Below, one piece after another: positions 8,583-17,433 of a stretch of 64,000 nucleotides of DNA (positions within the stretch are counted from its first letter, which is position 1; the number at the start of each line of letters is the position of its first letter). Source of the DNA: Photobacterium kagoshimensis (GTDB lineage: Bacteria; Pseudomonadota; Gammaproteobacteria; Enterobacterales; Vibrionaceae). The stretch is taken from NCBI RefSeq assembly GCF_050337045.1, contig NZ_JAKJSO010000009.1, positions 439,940-503,939 of the forward strand, in the 5' to 3' direction. The notes under the pieces were generated by a model. That model saw only the letters and a program-made list of their open reading frames with translations, searched no databases and was not told the origin of the DNA. A program made the translations under genes and the position numbers.

Positions 8583-9644
8583 TTGGATTTTTTGTTTGAT
8601 TACGGCCTATTTCTCGCCAAAATCGCCACAGTTGTTATTGCGATTATCGGTATTCTTATTGTCGCTAAAGGTTTAAACGGTCGCCATGGTTCTCCAAAAG
8701 GTGAATTAGAAGTGACAGATTTAACTGAGCAATATAAACATACAGTGCATCAGCTTGAAGGCCACCTTTATGATAAGGCGCTTTTGAAAGCAAAAGAAAA
8801 AGTTGAGAAAAAAGAAGAAAAAGCAAAAGACAAAGCACGTCAGGAAGAAGTGAAAAAGGCAGCAAAAGAGGGTGAACTCTCTCATGCGCGTGAGCCTCGT
8901 TTATTTGTTTTAGACTTTCACGGCAGCATTGATGCTAAAGAAGTGACATCGTTGCGTGAAGAGATCACGGCGATTCTAGCGGTCGCGATTGAAGGTGATG
9001 AAGTGCTGCTGCGCTTGGAGACGGGAGGCGGTATGGTTCACGGCTATGGCCTTGCATCCTCACAGCTTGATCGTTTGAAAACTGCGGGCATTAAACTGAC
9101 TATTTCGGTGGATAAAGTTGCAGCCAGTGGGGGGTATATGATGGCATGTGTTGGCGATCGTATTATCTCTGCACCTTTTGCTATTGTAGGTTCAATTGGC
9201 GTGATTGCACAATTGCCAAACTTTAATAAAGTCTTGAAAAAGAACGATATTGAGTTTGAACAGATCACGGCAGGTGAGTTTAAACGTACCTTAACAATGT
9301 TCGGTGAAAACACGGATAAAGCCCGTGAAAAATTCCAAGATGAAATTGAAGAAACGCACGGATTATTCAAAGATTTTATTGCGGTACACCGCCCTGAGCT
9401 AGACCTTGAAAAAGTAGCAACGGGTGAGCATTGGTTTGGTCAGCAAGCACACGAACTTGGCTTGGTTGATGAAATTGGCACCAGTGACGATTTTATTACT
9501 CAGGCATGTAAAGACCGTGAAGTATTGAACATCCGTTATGTTCGCCGTAAGAAATTGGCTGAGAAATTAGCGGGTGCAACCAGTGAAGCGGCAGATACGC
9601 TACTGCTTAAATGGATCAGTCGTGGTCAACGACCAATCGTATAG
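8583..9644 (+). CDS. sohB: SohB, inner-membrane serine protease
   Basis: S49 (SppA-like) peptidase of 353 residues. One N-terminal membrane segment (about residues 8-28) is followed by a charged Lys/Glu-rich stretch (about 60-100) and the protease domain with the nucleophile in VAASGGYMMA and the general-base lysine in TAGEFKRTLTMFGE. The start is TTG at 8583: the protein aligns with SohB from this point (DFLFDYGLFLAK) and GAGG lies 9 bp upstream; no ATG is available before the membrane segment. Presumed envelope quality control; a DUF805 gene follows after 8 bp. Confidence 0.92.
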   Translation: MDFLFDYGLFLAKIATVVIAIIGILIVAKGLNGRHGSPKGELEVTDLTEQYKHTVHQLEGHLYDKALLKAKEKVEKKEEKAKDKARQEEVKKAAKEGELSHAREPRLFVLDFHGSIDAKEVTSLREEITAILAVAIEGDEVLLRLETGGGMVHGYGLASSQLDRLKTAGIKLTISVDKVAASGGYMMACVGDRIISAPFAIVGSIGVIAQLPNFNKVLKKNDIEFEQITAGEFKRTLTMFGENTDKAREKFQDEIEETHGLFKDFIAVHRPELDLEKVATGEHWFGQQAHELGLVDEIGTSDDFITQACKDREVLNIRYVRRKKLAEKLAGATSEAADTLLLKWISRGQRPIV

Positions 9645-9652
9645 GGTTTGTT

Positions 9653-10066
9653 ATGAATCAGAAGTGGGCATTATTTTCATTTAAAGGGCGTATGCGCCGA
9701 CGTGACTACTGGCTATATAGCTTACCAGTGTTATTCGTGACGATTCCCGTTTTTATCTATAGCTCCCCTGAGAATACAGGCTCGAACCCGATGGCAGACA
9801 TATTAGCTATGGTGGTATTGGGGTTTGTTATGTGGGCATCCATGGCGCTTAATATTAAGCGCTTGCATGATCGTAACAAAAGCGGTTGGTGGGTTGTGGT
9901 GACTTTCCTGCCTTTAATTGGACCTATTTTTGCTTTAGTTGAATTAGGTATCTTAAAAGGCACTGAGGGGGATAACCAATTTGGCCCTGATCCGAAAGGT
10001 GGCTCAAATACGCCACCATCACGCCCTAGCACTGATGACAAAGACAGTATGACCATTGAAATGTAA
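9653..10066 (+). CDS. DUF805-family small membrane protein
   Basis: 137 residues with the DUF805 hallmarks: FSFKGRMRRRDYWLY at the N-terminus, several hydrophobic segments, IKRLHDRNKSGWW in the middle and a GTEGDNQFGPDPKG C-terminal motif. Function of the family is unknown. The chosen ATG at 9653 is 8 bp after the sohB stop, so the two genes are likely cotranscribed; a longer frame would overlap sohB. The last ~20 residues are polar and low-complexity. Confidence 0.88.
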   Translation: MNQKWALFSFKGRMRRRDYWLYSLPVLFVTIPVFIYSSPENTGSNPMADILAMVVLGFVMWASMALNIKRLHDRNKSGWWVVVTFLPLIGPIFALVELGILKGTEGDNQFGPDPKGGSNTPPSRPSTDDKDSMTIEM

Positions 10067-10086
10067 TGGGCTTACTTTCTATAAAG

Positions 10087-10118
10087 AACCCGCCACAGTG
10101 ATGTAGGCGGGTTTTTCT
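10087..10118 (+). terminator. Terminator after the DUF805 gene
   Basis: AACCCGCC-loop-GGCGGGTT stem followed by TTTTCTTT, 20 bp after the stop codon. Confidence 0.85.
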
Positions 10119-10141
10119 TTAAGTGATGTGTCGCGCAGTTT

Positions 10142-10390
10142 TTAGTTTTCTAACGTAAACTTTGGCGAAAGCTGGTGGGCTAGGTATTTAAACATGTTAA
10201 AGACAGCGGTTGTTTTGGCTGTTGGTAAGCCGTTGTCATCAAGAAAATATTCACCTTTAAAGACCAATACGCCCTCTTTTTCTTCAACAGAGGTTGCACG
10301 CATACCTTCGAGAAAACCTTCGTGATCTTGAATTTCTTGATTAGCGATCATTAATAGGTCATTAGATGAAATAGCAGTTTTGTCGCTCAT
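10142..10390 (-). CDS. yciN: YciN-family protein (DUF2498)
   Basis: 82-residue soluble protein, the usual length of YciN, with MANQEIQDHEGFLEGMRA-like signature (here LLMIANQEIQDHEGF) and a C-terminal FNMFKYLAHQLSPKFTL. No enzymatic motif; the family has no firmly assigned function. It is divergent from topA as in E. coli, which supports the identification. Confidence 0.88.
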   Translation of the reverse strand: MSDKTAISSNDLLMIANQEIQDHEGFLEGMRATSVEEKEGVLVFKGEYFLDDNGLPTAKTTAVFNMFKYLAHQLSPKFTLEN

Positions 10391-10852
10391 AGTGAATGCT
10401 CTATATGGAAAGTTTCAAACCTCGCTAGTGTATGAATTATGCAAACAGAACTCAAACCCTTCGTTTATTAGTGTTTTTTTTCTTCTTAGGCTATAAGCTG
10501 TGCGCAAAACCAAATATGTCGCTGTTTTTATGTGAGCGGTTGCAAATATTTTTGGTAAAAAATAGTCAAATCGTGGGATAGGTGGTAATCATTAGCGCCT
10601 TAAAGCTACCTCACGACGAGAAAAAGCGTCATAAAATCGCAAGAATATAGGTTTGATATATCATTTAACCTATGCGTAACAACTGGGGAAGGGGCGAGCA
10701 ATCAGCGCGTTTTCATTAAAAACCAGTTGACCTTCTTGTATAGTAGCCCAATATTGTAATAGCGTTGCGGTGCAAATTAATACGTTTTTTAGCGTCCAAC
10801 CTTATGTTTTAATTATAGTTTTTTACGAGCACGAGGACGTAATAGAGTCATT
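10391..10852 (+). other. yciN-topA intergenic region
   Basis: 462 bp without a convincing reading frame. It must hold the yciN promoter (minus) and the topA promoter(s) (plus). One weak topA candidate is TTGACC at 10727-10732 with an AT-rich -10 region about 17 bp on. No hairpin followed by a T run and no repeat were noticed. Confidence 0.5.
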
Positions 10853-13504
10853 ATGGGTAAATCTCTCGTTATTGTGGAGTCCCCTGCCAAAGCCAAGACG
10901 ATTAATAAGTACTTGGGTAAGGACTTCATTGTAAAGTCAAGCGTTGGTCACGTTCGTGATTTGCCAACGGGTGCGCGTAGTACCGGCAAGAAAGCCGCAG
11001 CGACTTCAACCAAAGGGTTAAGTCCAGAAGAAAAAGCACGTATCAAGAAAGAAAAAGATCGTAAATCGCTGATCGGAAAAATGGGTGTTGACCCATATAA
11101 CGATTGGGCGGCTCAGTACGAAGTGCTTCCTGGCAAAGAAAAAGTTGTTAACGAACTTCAAAAACTCGCCAAAGACGCTGACTACGTCTATCTCGCAACC
11201 GATTTGGACCGCGAAGGAGAAGCTATTGCGTGGCACCTTCGTGAGATCATCGGCGGCGATGATGCACGTTACAAACGAGTGGTTTTCAACGAAATTACCA
11301 AAAATGCGATTCAACAGGCATTCGAACAGCCTGGTGAGTTGAACATTGATGGGGTTAATGCCCAGCAAGCGCGTCGATTCCTTGATCGCGTGGTTGGCTT
11401 TATGGTTTCTCCACTGTTGTGGAAAAAAGTCGCTCGTGGCTTATCCGCTGGTCGTGTTCAATCAGTAGCGGTGAAGCTAATTGTTGAGCGCGAACGCGAA
11501 ATCAAAGCATTCACACCGGAAGAGTTCTGGGATATTCACGCGAATACTCAAACTGTCGGTAGTGATGCGTTGCGTTTAATGGTGACACATCAGTCGGGTA
11601 AAGCGTTCCGTCCTGAAAACGAAACCGATACGATGGCTGCGAAGTCTGTGCTTGATAGCGCGACTTTCAAGGTGGCAGATCGTGAAGATCGCCCAACCAG
11701 CAGCAAACCATCAGCGCCTTACATTACCTCGACGCTACAGCAAGCGGCGAGTACACGTTTAGGTTATGGCGTTAAGCGTACCATGGGCCTTGCTCAGCGT
11801 TTGTATGAAGCGGGTTACATTACGTATATGCGTACTGACTCCACCAACCTTTCGAAAGAAGCGGTTGAGTCAGCACGTGAATTCATTGCTTCTGAGTACG
11901 GTGATAACTACCTACCAGAAAATGCCAATGTATACGGTAGCAAAGGCAATGCACAAGAAGCGCACGAAGCGATCCGTCCTTCAAGCGTTGAAGTGCAAGC
12001 TGAACACCTAGAAGGCATGGACCAAGATGCAGTTAAACTGTACGACCTAATTTGGCGTCAGTTTGTGGCATGTCAGATGGTACCTGCTAAGTACGACTCA
12101 AGCACAATTACAGTATCGGCTGCTGACTTTACGCTGAAAGCGAAAGGCCGCACCATGCGTTTTGCAGGTTGGACACATGTACAGCGTCCGTCTGGTAAGA
12201 ACGAAGATACTACACTGCCTATGGTGCACGTTGGCGATACATTAACGTTAACTGAGCTTGAGCCTAAGCAACACTTCACTAAGCCGCCAGCACGCTTTAC
12301 AGAAGCTGCATTGGTTAAAGAGCTTGAGAAGCGTGGTATTGGTCGTCCGTCAACGTATGCGTCTATCATTTCTACGATTCAAGATCGTGGTTATGTCCGT
12401 GTTGATATGCGTCGTTTCTTTGCCGAGAAGATGGGTGAAATCGTTTCAGACCGTTTGGACCAGTCGTTTGCTGATCTGATGGACTTTGACTTCACTGCTC
12501 GCATGGAAGGCAACCTAGATAAAATCGCAGAAGGCGAGAAGAACTGGAAACAAGTGCTTGATCAGTTCTTCAGTGACTTCACCGCTGAGCTTGAGAAAGC
12601 AGAGCTTGATGAAAACGAAGGCGGCATGAAGCCAAACAATATCGTTGAAACCGATATTGAATGTCCAACATGTTCGCGCCCTATGGGGATTCGTACCGCA
12701 TCAACGGGTGTGTTCCTTGGTTGTACTGGCTACGCATTGCCACCGAAAGAGCGTTGTAAAACAACGATCAACTTAGGTGATGAAGATGGCATTGTTAACG
12801 TACTTGAAGAAGACGTTGAAACAGCCGCATTGCGCGCCAAAAAACGTTGTCCTAAGTGTGACACTGCGATGGACGCTTACTTAATCGACCAAGATCGTAA
12901 ATTACACGTTTGTGGTAATAACCCAAGCTGTGATGGTTACATCGTCGAGAAAGGTGAGTTTGTTCTTAAAGGCTATGACGGCCCAGTTATCGAATGTGAT
13001 AAGTGTGGTTCTGATATGGAGCTTAAGAACGGCCGTTTCGGTAAGTACATGGGTTGTACAAGTGACGATTGTAAGAACACACGTAAGATCCTTAAAAACG
13101 GTGAGATCGCACCACCGAAAGAAGATCCAGTTCACTTACCTGAACTACCGTGTTCGCAAGATCCTGATGCATACTTTGTGCTACGTGATGGTGCCTCTGG
13201 TCTATTCATGGCGGCAAGTACTTTCCCTAAATCGCGTGAAACACGTGCGCCATTAGTGGAAGAGCTGGTTCGCTTTAAAGACCGCCTGTCGCCTAAGTTC
13301 ACTTACCTGACGGATGCACCAACGGAAGACCCAGATGGTCGCCCAACGGTTGTTCGTTTTAGTCGCAAGACGAAAGAGAACTACGTGCGTTCAGAAGTGG
13401 ATGGTAAGCCATCTGGCTGGACGGGTTTATACATTGACGGTAAGTGGGAAATTACCGACAAGCGTAAAAAGCCAAAGAAAGAAAAAGAAGATAAAGCGGA
13501 GTAA
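10853..13504 (+). CDS. topA: TopA, DNA topoisomerase I
   Basis: Type IA topoisomerase of 883 residues that relaxes negative supercoils. N-terminal TOPRIM (VIVESPAKAKTINKYLG, then ATDLDREGEAIAWHL with the acidic triad), the active-site tyrosine in ITYMRTDSTNLS, HEAIRPS, and three C-terminal zinc ribbons: CPTC...CTGY, CPKC...CGNNPSC and CDKC...CTSDDC. The tail is lysine-rich. Position beside yciN and near cysB matches E. coli. A clean terminator follows. Confidence 0.98.
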   Translation: MGKSLVIVESPAKAKTINKYLGKDFIVKSSVGHVRDLPTGARSTGKKAAATSTKGLSPEEKARIKKEKDRKSLIGKMGVDPYNDWAAQYEVLPGKEKVVNELQKLAKDADYVYLATDLDREGEAIAWHLREIIGGDDARYKRVVFNEITKNAIQQAFEQPGELNIDGVNAQQARRFLDRVVGFMVSPLLWKKVARGLSAGRVQSVAVKLIVEREREIKAFTPEEFWDIHANTQTVGSDALRLMVTHQSGKAFRPENETDTMAAKSVLDSATFKVADREDRPTSSKPSAPYITSTLQQAASTRLGYGVKRTMGLAQRLYEAGYITYMRTDSTNLSKEAVESAREFIASEYGDNYLPENANVYGSKGNAQEAHEAIRPSSVEVQAEHLEGMDQDAVKLYDLIWRQFVACQMVPAKYDSSTITVSAADFTLKAKGRTMRFAGWTHVQRPSGKNEDTTLPMVHVGDTLTLTELEPKQHFTKPPARFTEAALVKELEKRGIGRPSTYASIISTIQDRGYVRVDMRRFFAEKMGEIVSDRLDQSFADLMDFDFTARMEGNLDKIAEGEKNWKQVLDQFFSDFTAELEKAELDENEGGMKPNNIVETDIECPTCSRPMGIRTASTGVFLGCTGYALPPKERCKTTINLGDEDGIVNVLEEDVETAALRAKKRCPKCDTAMDAYLIDQDRKLHVCGNNPSCDGYIVEKGEFVLKGYDGPVIECDKCGSDMELKNGRFGKYMGCTSDDCKNTRKILKNGEIAPPKEDPVHLPELPCSQDPDAYFVLRDGASGLFMAASTFPKSRETRAPLVEELVRFKDRLSPKFTYLTDAPTEDPDGRPTVVRFSRKTKENYVRSEVDGKPSGWTGLYIDGKWEITDKRKKPKKEKEDKAE

Positions 13505-13521
13505 TCCGTTTTCGCTCTGAT

Positions 13522-13549
13522 AAAAAAACCGCCGGCTGGCGGTTTTTTT
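13522..13549 (+). terminator. Terminator after topA
   Basis: AAACCGCC-GGCT-GGCGGTTT stem with A and T runs on the two sides, 18 bp after the topA stop; could work in both directions and also serve miaE. Confidence 0.88.
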
Positions 13550-13562
13550 GTGGCTAAAATTC

Positions 13563-13626
13563 AAACCTAGAAACCTAGAAACCTAGAAACCTAGAAACCT
13601 AGAAACCTAGAAACCTAGAAACCTAG
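13563..13626. repeat. Tandem repeat, eight perfect copies of AAACCTAG
   Basis: 64 bp made of exactly eight head-to-tail copies of the 8-mer AAACCTAG with no mismatch. It lies between the topA terminator and the miaE stop codon (3 bp away) and outside any reading frame. CTAG is normally scarce in gammaproteobacterial DNA, so eight in a row is conspicuous. Slippage during replication should make copy number variable between strains. Confidence 0.97.
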
Positions 13627-13629
13627 AGC

Positions 13630-14385
13630 TTAGGCCGGTGTGCCGCTATGGAATTTAAAATCGGTATCAGGTGAGGTAATAAGGTCGGCTTCAACACGTG
13701 CAAAGTAGGCCACTCGCTCTGAGATATCCTTGCCCGCAATTTGTTCTGCTAGCGTGAGATAGTCTTGATAGTGGCGCGCTTCAGAGCGCAACAACGAGAT
13801 ATAAAATTTCGCTATGTCCTCATCAAGGTGCGGTGCCAGTTTGGCAAAACGCTCGCAGGAACGGGCTTCAATGAAAGCACCAATAATCAGCTTATCGATC
13901 AGGGCCTCAGGTTCGTAACTGGTAACGTGCTTGATAAGCCCTTTAGCATAGCGGCCTGCATCGATCAGCTCATAGTTAACGCCTTTCTTTTCCATGAGCT
14001 CTAGCACTTGATAGAAGTGGTGTAGCTCTTCTCTAATCAGCAAGACCATCTTATCGATCAAATCTTGGCTATAAGCACAATCAGCACGCGGTGTGATTTG
14101 CTTTGATGCGTTGCTTTTACCGCGAAGAGAGGCAAGGGTACCTGTTTTTTTGTAAGCCAAGGCTTCATAAGGTTTCACCCAGTCTGCAAGCTGTTGTGCG
14201 CTTTCTTTGTCGACCGCATATTTACGAATAAGGAAGATCGCACTTTGTGCGGCTTTGAGCTCGCATAGCATGTGGTCACGTAAAATAACGGAAAGATTCT
14301 CTGGCTTACGTGCTTCATTAATCCAAGCGTCGGGTGTAGAGGCTTTAAGAAAGAGGTTTATAGGCGTTAATAGTTCTGAAATCAT
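13630..14385 (-). CDS. miaE: MiaE, tRNA 2-methylthio-N6-isopentenyladenosine hydroxylase
   Basis: Diiron monooxygenase that hydroxylates ms2i6A37 in tRNA using O2. Ferritin-like helical protein; iron ligands are expected in the conserved helices LRDHMLCELKAAQSA, IREELHHFYQVLE, IIGAFIEARSCERF and LLRSEARHYQDYL, all visible. Start taken at the Met of MISELLTPINLFLKAS (14385), giving 251 residues; the open frame reaches 14427 but those 14 residues are not family-like, and neither start has a good ribosome site. The AAACCTAG array lies immediately after the stop. Confidence 0.92.
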   Translation of the reverse strand: MISELLTPINLFLKASTPDAWINEARKPENLSVILRDHMLCELKAAQSAIFLIRKYAVDKESAQQLADWVKPYEALAYKKTGTLASLRGKSNASKQITPRADCAYSQDLIDKMVLLIREELHHFYQVLELMEKKGVNYELIDAGRYAKGLIKHVTSYEPEALIDKLIIGAFIEARSCERFAKLAPHLDEDIAKFYISLLRSEARHYQDYLTLAEQIAGKDISERVAYFARVEADLITSPDTDFKFHSGTPA

Positions 14386-14479
14386 GAGCTTATTATAAGA
14401 GGCTGCTGCTATATAAGGTTTCATCATATCACAGGAGTGGAAAGAAAGAATAAGAGGCTAAGCGGGGATTAAAGGCAAT

Positions 14480-14508
14480 AAAAAAGGCCGCTAAGCGACC
14501 TTTTTAAA
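14480..14508 (-). terminator. Terminator downstream of the coiled-coil membrane protein gene
   Basis: AAAGGTCGC-TTA-GCGGCCTTT on the minus strand with one internal mismatch, followed by TTTTATT; 17 bp after the stop codon at 14525. Confidence 0.8.
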
Positions 14509-14524
14509 GAGGAAGAAAAGTGGT

Positions 14525-15286
14525 TTACCACTTCTTCTTTGGTTGGAACAAGACATCAAGATCATCTTGATCTTTGTTCAGCATCTGCTGGCGTTCTTGT
14601 TCTTGCGTTGCTGATTGGCTGTTATCTATCTCGTTCAGCATCATCTGTAGTTTTTCACGTGCTTGGTTAGCATAGTTGTCATTTTTGCTAGCAAGTACAT
14701 CAATGCCTTTTTTCAGTAACTGTTTCGCGGTACCAAGCTGGCGCTTCATGCGAGCTTCATTGGCGCGTTTAACAACATTTTCAATGTTAATGCGCAGCTG
14801 GATGCCTTCAAGGCGAGCGTTTTCAGCTACAAATGCTTGAGTCGCAAAACGGCCCTTACTGTGTTCATTTTTAACTACCGTCTTCAAGCGCTTGACCAGT
14901 TGCAGCATGCCTAAGGCTTGTTTATCTGTAGTTGGTGTCTTAAACGTTGCCACATCTGCGTTAGAGTAGTTTTGTTGCAAATGTTGGATTTGCTGAGTGA
15001 CATTAGAGACACGCGCGGGTAGCGATTTATCCGAAGGATCGGCTTCATGCATGCTTTGCAAGGCGTACATAATCCGTTGGTTCAAACAAACAAGTAGCTC
15101 TTTGCTGTAGGGCATATGATGAGCATTACCGATTAAATCTTCGGTCGCATCAATAATGGCAATATGCTTGGCAAGCTCTTGGTGTTTAACACTTTCAACA
15201 CGTTGGCGATACTGAATGATGATGTTATACCCAACAATCAAAATCAGTAATAAGGCAACCAAACCTATTACTAAAGGTAAGCTCAT
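14525..15286 (-). CDS. Uncharacterised membrane-anchored coiled-coil protein
   Basis: About 253 residues from the chosen Met (MSLPLVIGLVALLLILIVGY), or 261 from an earlier Met at 15310; no clear ribosome site separates them. One N-terminal transmembrane segment (residues about 3-20) is followed by a long helical, Gln/Lys-rich region without Cys-rich or nucleotide-binding motifs, and a C-terminal QEQERQQMLNKDQDDLDVLF. I recall similar conserved proteins in vibrios, some labelled DNA repair ATPase, but no ATPase motif is present here. Lies alone between miaE and a diguanylate cyclase. Function unknown. Confidence 0.8.
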   Translation of the reverse strand: MSLPLVIGLVALLLILIVGYNIIIQYRQRVESVKHQELAKHIAIIDATEDLIGNAHHMPYSKELLVCLNQRIMYALQSMHEADPSDKSLPARVSNVTQQIQHLQQNYSNADVATFKTPTTDKQALGMLQLVKRLKTVVKNEHSKGRFATQAFVAENARLEGIQLRINIENVVKRANEARMKRQLGTAKQLLKKGIDVLASKNDNYANQAREKLQMMLNEIDNSQSATQEQERQQMLNKDQDDLDVLFQPKKKW

Positions 15287-15542
15287 AAGATAATCAAATT
15301 TCCGTAACATTTGTCGTAAGGGTATAAGATACACCAACTGGCAGAATGGTGATAGCCGAAGGTAGAAAAATGCTAGGTGAATATAACGAATTTAGGCTTT
15401 TTTGAACTAGATCGATAGTTGTTACTCATGGTTGCGTGTTTTTACTTATCTCTATTAATAATTAGCACCGTACTTTTCTACGTCGCGTATATAAAAATAC
15501 TACAGAGTGCTTATTTATGTTGTGCATAATTACTGTTGCCAG

Positions 15543-17186
15543 CTATCCTGCAACATATTGATTTCTTCCACCATTTTTTGCTTGATAAAGGCAAGAGTCT
15601 ACTCTTGTTAAGACGCTCGAAATAGAGTCATTTGATCTAAACTCTGTAACGCCTAAACTTACAGTCACTTGTTGCTCAGAGGTAAAAACTAGTTCAGCTG
15701 TTAACTTGCGTAGCTTCTCTGCTAATTGCTTTGCGTTGGTTAATGTCATTTGTGGGCAGATAAGTAAAAATTCTTCTCCTCCCCAGCGTCCGAGAATATC
15801 GGTATTGCGCAGATGGGTCGTCAATGTGTTGGATAGACGTTTCAATACTTGATCGCCCGCATGGTGGCCATAGTTATCATTGATGTGCTTAAAGTGATCA
15901 ATATCTAACATAATGATGCAAAAAGGCGTTTTATACCTTTTTAAGCGGTTTTGTTCTTTTTGTAATACGTCATTGAGCTTACGGCGATTGTAGAGACCGG
16001 TAAGTTGATCTCGCTCAGCCAAAGCGCACAGAGCTTGATTCTTTTCGGCTAATCTATTGTTGATTGAATCGATTTCTTGATTAGCTTGTTGAAGTTGTAA
16101 GTTTCGTTGGTACAAAGCTTCTTGGGTGAGGTGAATGACTTCTTTAGCAATGACGCCAACTTCATTGTCTGGGAAAGTTATTCTATTTTCTGGCGGAGTG
16201 AGCCCTCGAGTTATGTGTTGGACGTGTTTTTTAAGTCGAATTAAAGGAGAAGATATGACTAGGCTAAGCCAAGAACTATAAATAAAGGTAGCAGTTAGAG
16301 CTATTGTTGCTAATAGTGCGATGTGAATCATAACTTGAATGACGATTGGCTGGATAATTTCACTATGCGCAACTTCAGTAAAAAGTAACCAGCCGGTTCC
16401 ATTAATTTTACTATAGTACGCAGTTTTATTTATATTACCCTCTTTATAATTTATGTTACCTTTGTCTTTATTTTTCCATTCTAAATGGTTATGCGCACAC
16501 TTTAGTGTTGTTGTTATTTTTGTTACATTAGGGTGAGCAATAATATTGCCATCTAAGTCAGTGATAAAGCTTACGGATGAATTATATAAAATTGTTTTTG
16601 TAGCTAGTAATTCAGTCACTGTCTTTAGTGAACTATCTATCGCTACTACTCCAAACTGATTATTGGCATCGGTAAACGCTTTCCCTGTAGAGATTAGCCA
16701 GTCATTAGTGATTGCATCTTGGTAAGGCAAGCCAATTGAAATGTTTGGTGCTTTTTCAACGGCATAGGTGAACCAGGCCTGATTTGTAGGTTTAAATCCT
16801 TCAGGGAGCGGACCATCGTTAATAAGTAGTAAATTGTTAGCGTAGGCGGAATATAGGTGAGTTATCTTAGAATTTGAGTTTTGTATGTTTTGGTAATAGT
16901 TCAATAGCTTTTTTTTGTCAATTTTCTGATCAAGAGAAGCATTTCTCACATAGTTCGTTTCAGAAAGCGATGTCACAATATGACTCATTTCATTAAAGTG
17001 ACCAGCAATGATGTGATTAGTGGACTCGTTATGAAGTTTTATTACTTGATTAACTCTTATCTTTTCTGATTTAAAGAGCAGTAACCCCATTAAGCAAGCC
17101 ATACCAAGCAATAACACAACTGAATATATCATGCTGCTTCGAAATACTTCTTTTTTTATTGTATTACTATTGTCAATATTAGCCAT
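15543..17186 (-). CDS. Membrane sensor diguanylate cyclase (dCACHE-HAMP-like-GGDEF)
   Basis: 547 residues. A membrane segment at about 18-36, a periplasmic region of ~240 residues with the dCACHE features PNQAWFTYAVEK and VAIDSSLKTVTELL, a second membrane segment at about 283-305, a HAMP-like linker with coiled coil, then a GGDEF domain: DQLTGLYNRRKL, the active GGEEF in RWGGEEFLLICP, and an RNTD inhibitory I-site five residues before it. It should make cyclic di-GMP with product inhibition in response to an external ligand. Base composition is more AT-rich in the sensor half than in neighbouring genes. Its ligand cannot be read from sequence. Confidence 0.93.
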   Translation of the reverse strand: MANIDNSNTIKKEVFRSSMIYSVVLLLGMACLMGLLLFKSEKIRVNQVIKLHNESTNHIIAGHFNEMSHIVTSLSETNYVRNASLDQKIDKKKLLNYYQNIQNSNSKITHLYSAYANNLLLINDGPLPEGFKPTNQAWFTYAVEKAPNISIGLPYQDAITNDWLISTGKAFTDANNQFGVVAIDSSLKTVTELLATKTILYNSSVSFITDLDGNIIAHPNVTKITTTLKCAHNHLEWKNKDKGNINYKEGNINKTAYYSKINGTGWLLFTEVAHSEIIQPIVIQVMIHIALLATIALTATFIYSSWLSLVISSPLIRLKKHVQHITRGLTPPENRITFPDNEVGVIAKEVIHLTQEALYQRNLQLQQANQEIDSINNRLAEKNQALCALAERDQLTGLYNRRKLNDVLQKEQNRLKRYKTPFCIIMLDIDHFKHINDNYGHHAGDQVLKRLSNTLTTHLRNTDILGRWGGEEFLLICPQMTLTNAKQLAEKLRKLTAELVFTSEQQVTVSLGVTEFRSNDSISSVLTRVDSCLYQAKNGGRNQYVAG

Positions 17187-17433
17187 TGAAATTATTGCTC
17201 ATTGATGCGATTGGTTTAATGTGATACTGGTTATTTTATAAATGAATTTTAAAAAGAAAAAAAGCCCTGAATTTAAATAAAACGCTCAATACCGTCTAGC
17301 TTGTCATAATGTTCATATTTATAGAGCAAAAAGCTATAAGTAATGCTATGAAAACGTAACGAAACGATATATAACAATACGAAAGACATGGTTGCACTGA
17401 TATGATGTAACGGACTATAGGTTAGGCGGTACC

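Noticed and set aside
13563..13626. Repeat array as a CRISPR or telomere-like sequence
   Set aside because: Units are contiguous 8-mers without spacers; resemblance to AAACCCTA telomere repeats is coincidental in a bacterial chromosome.
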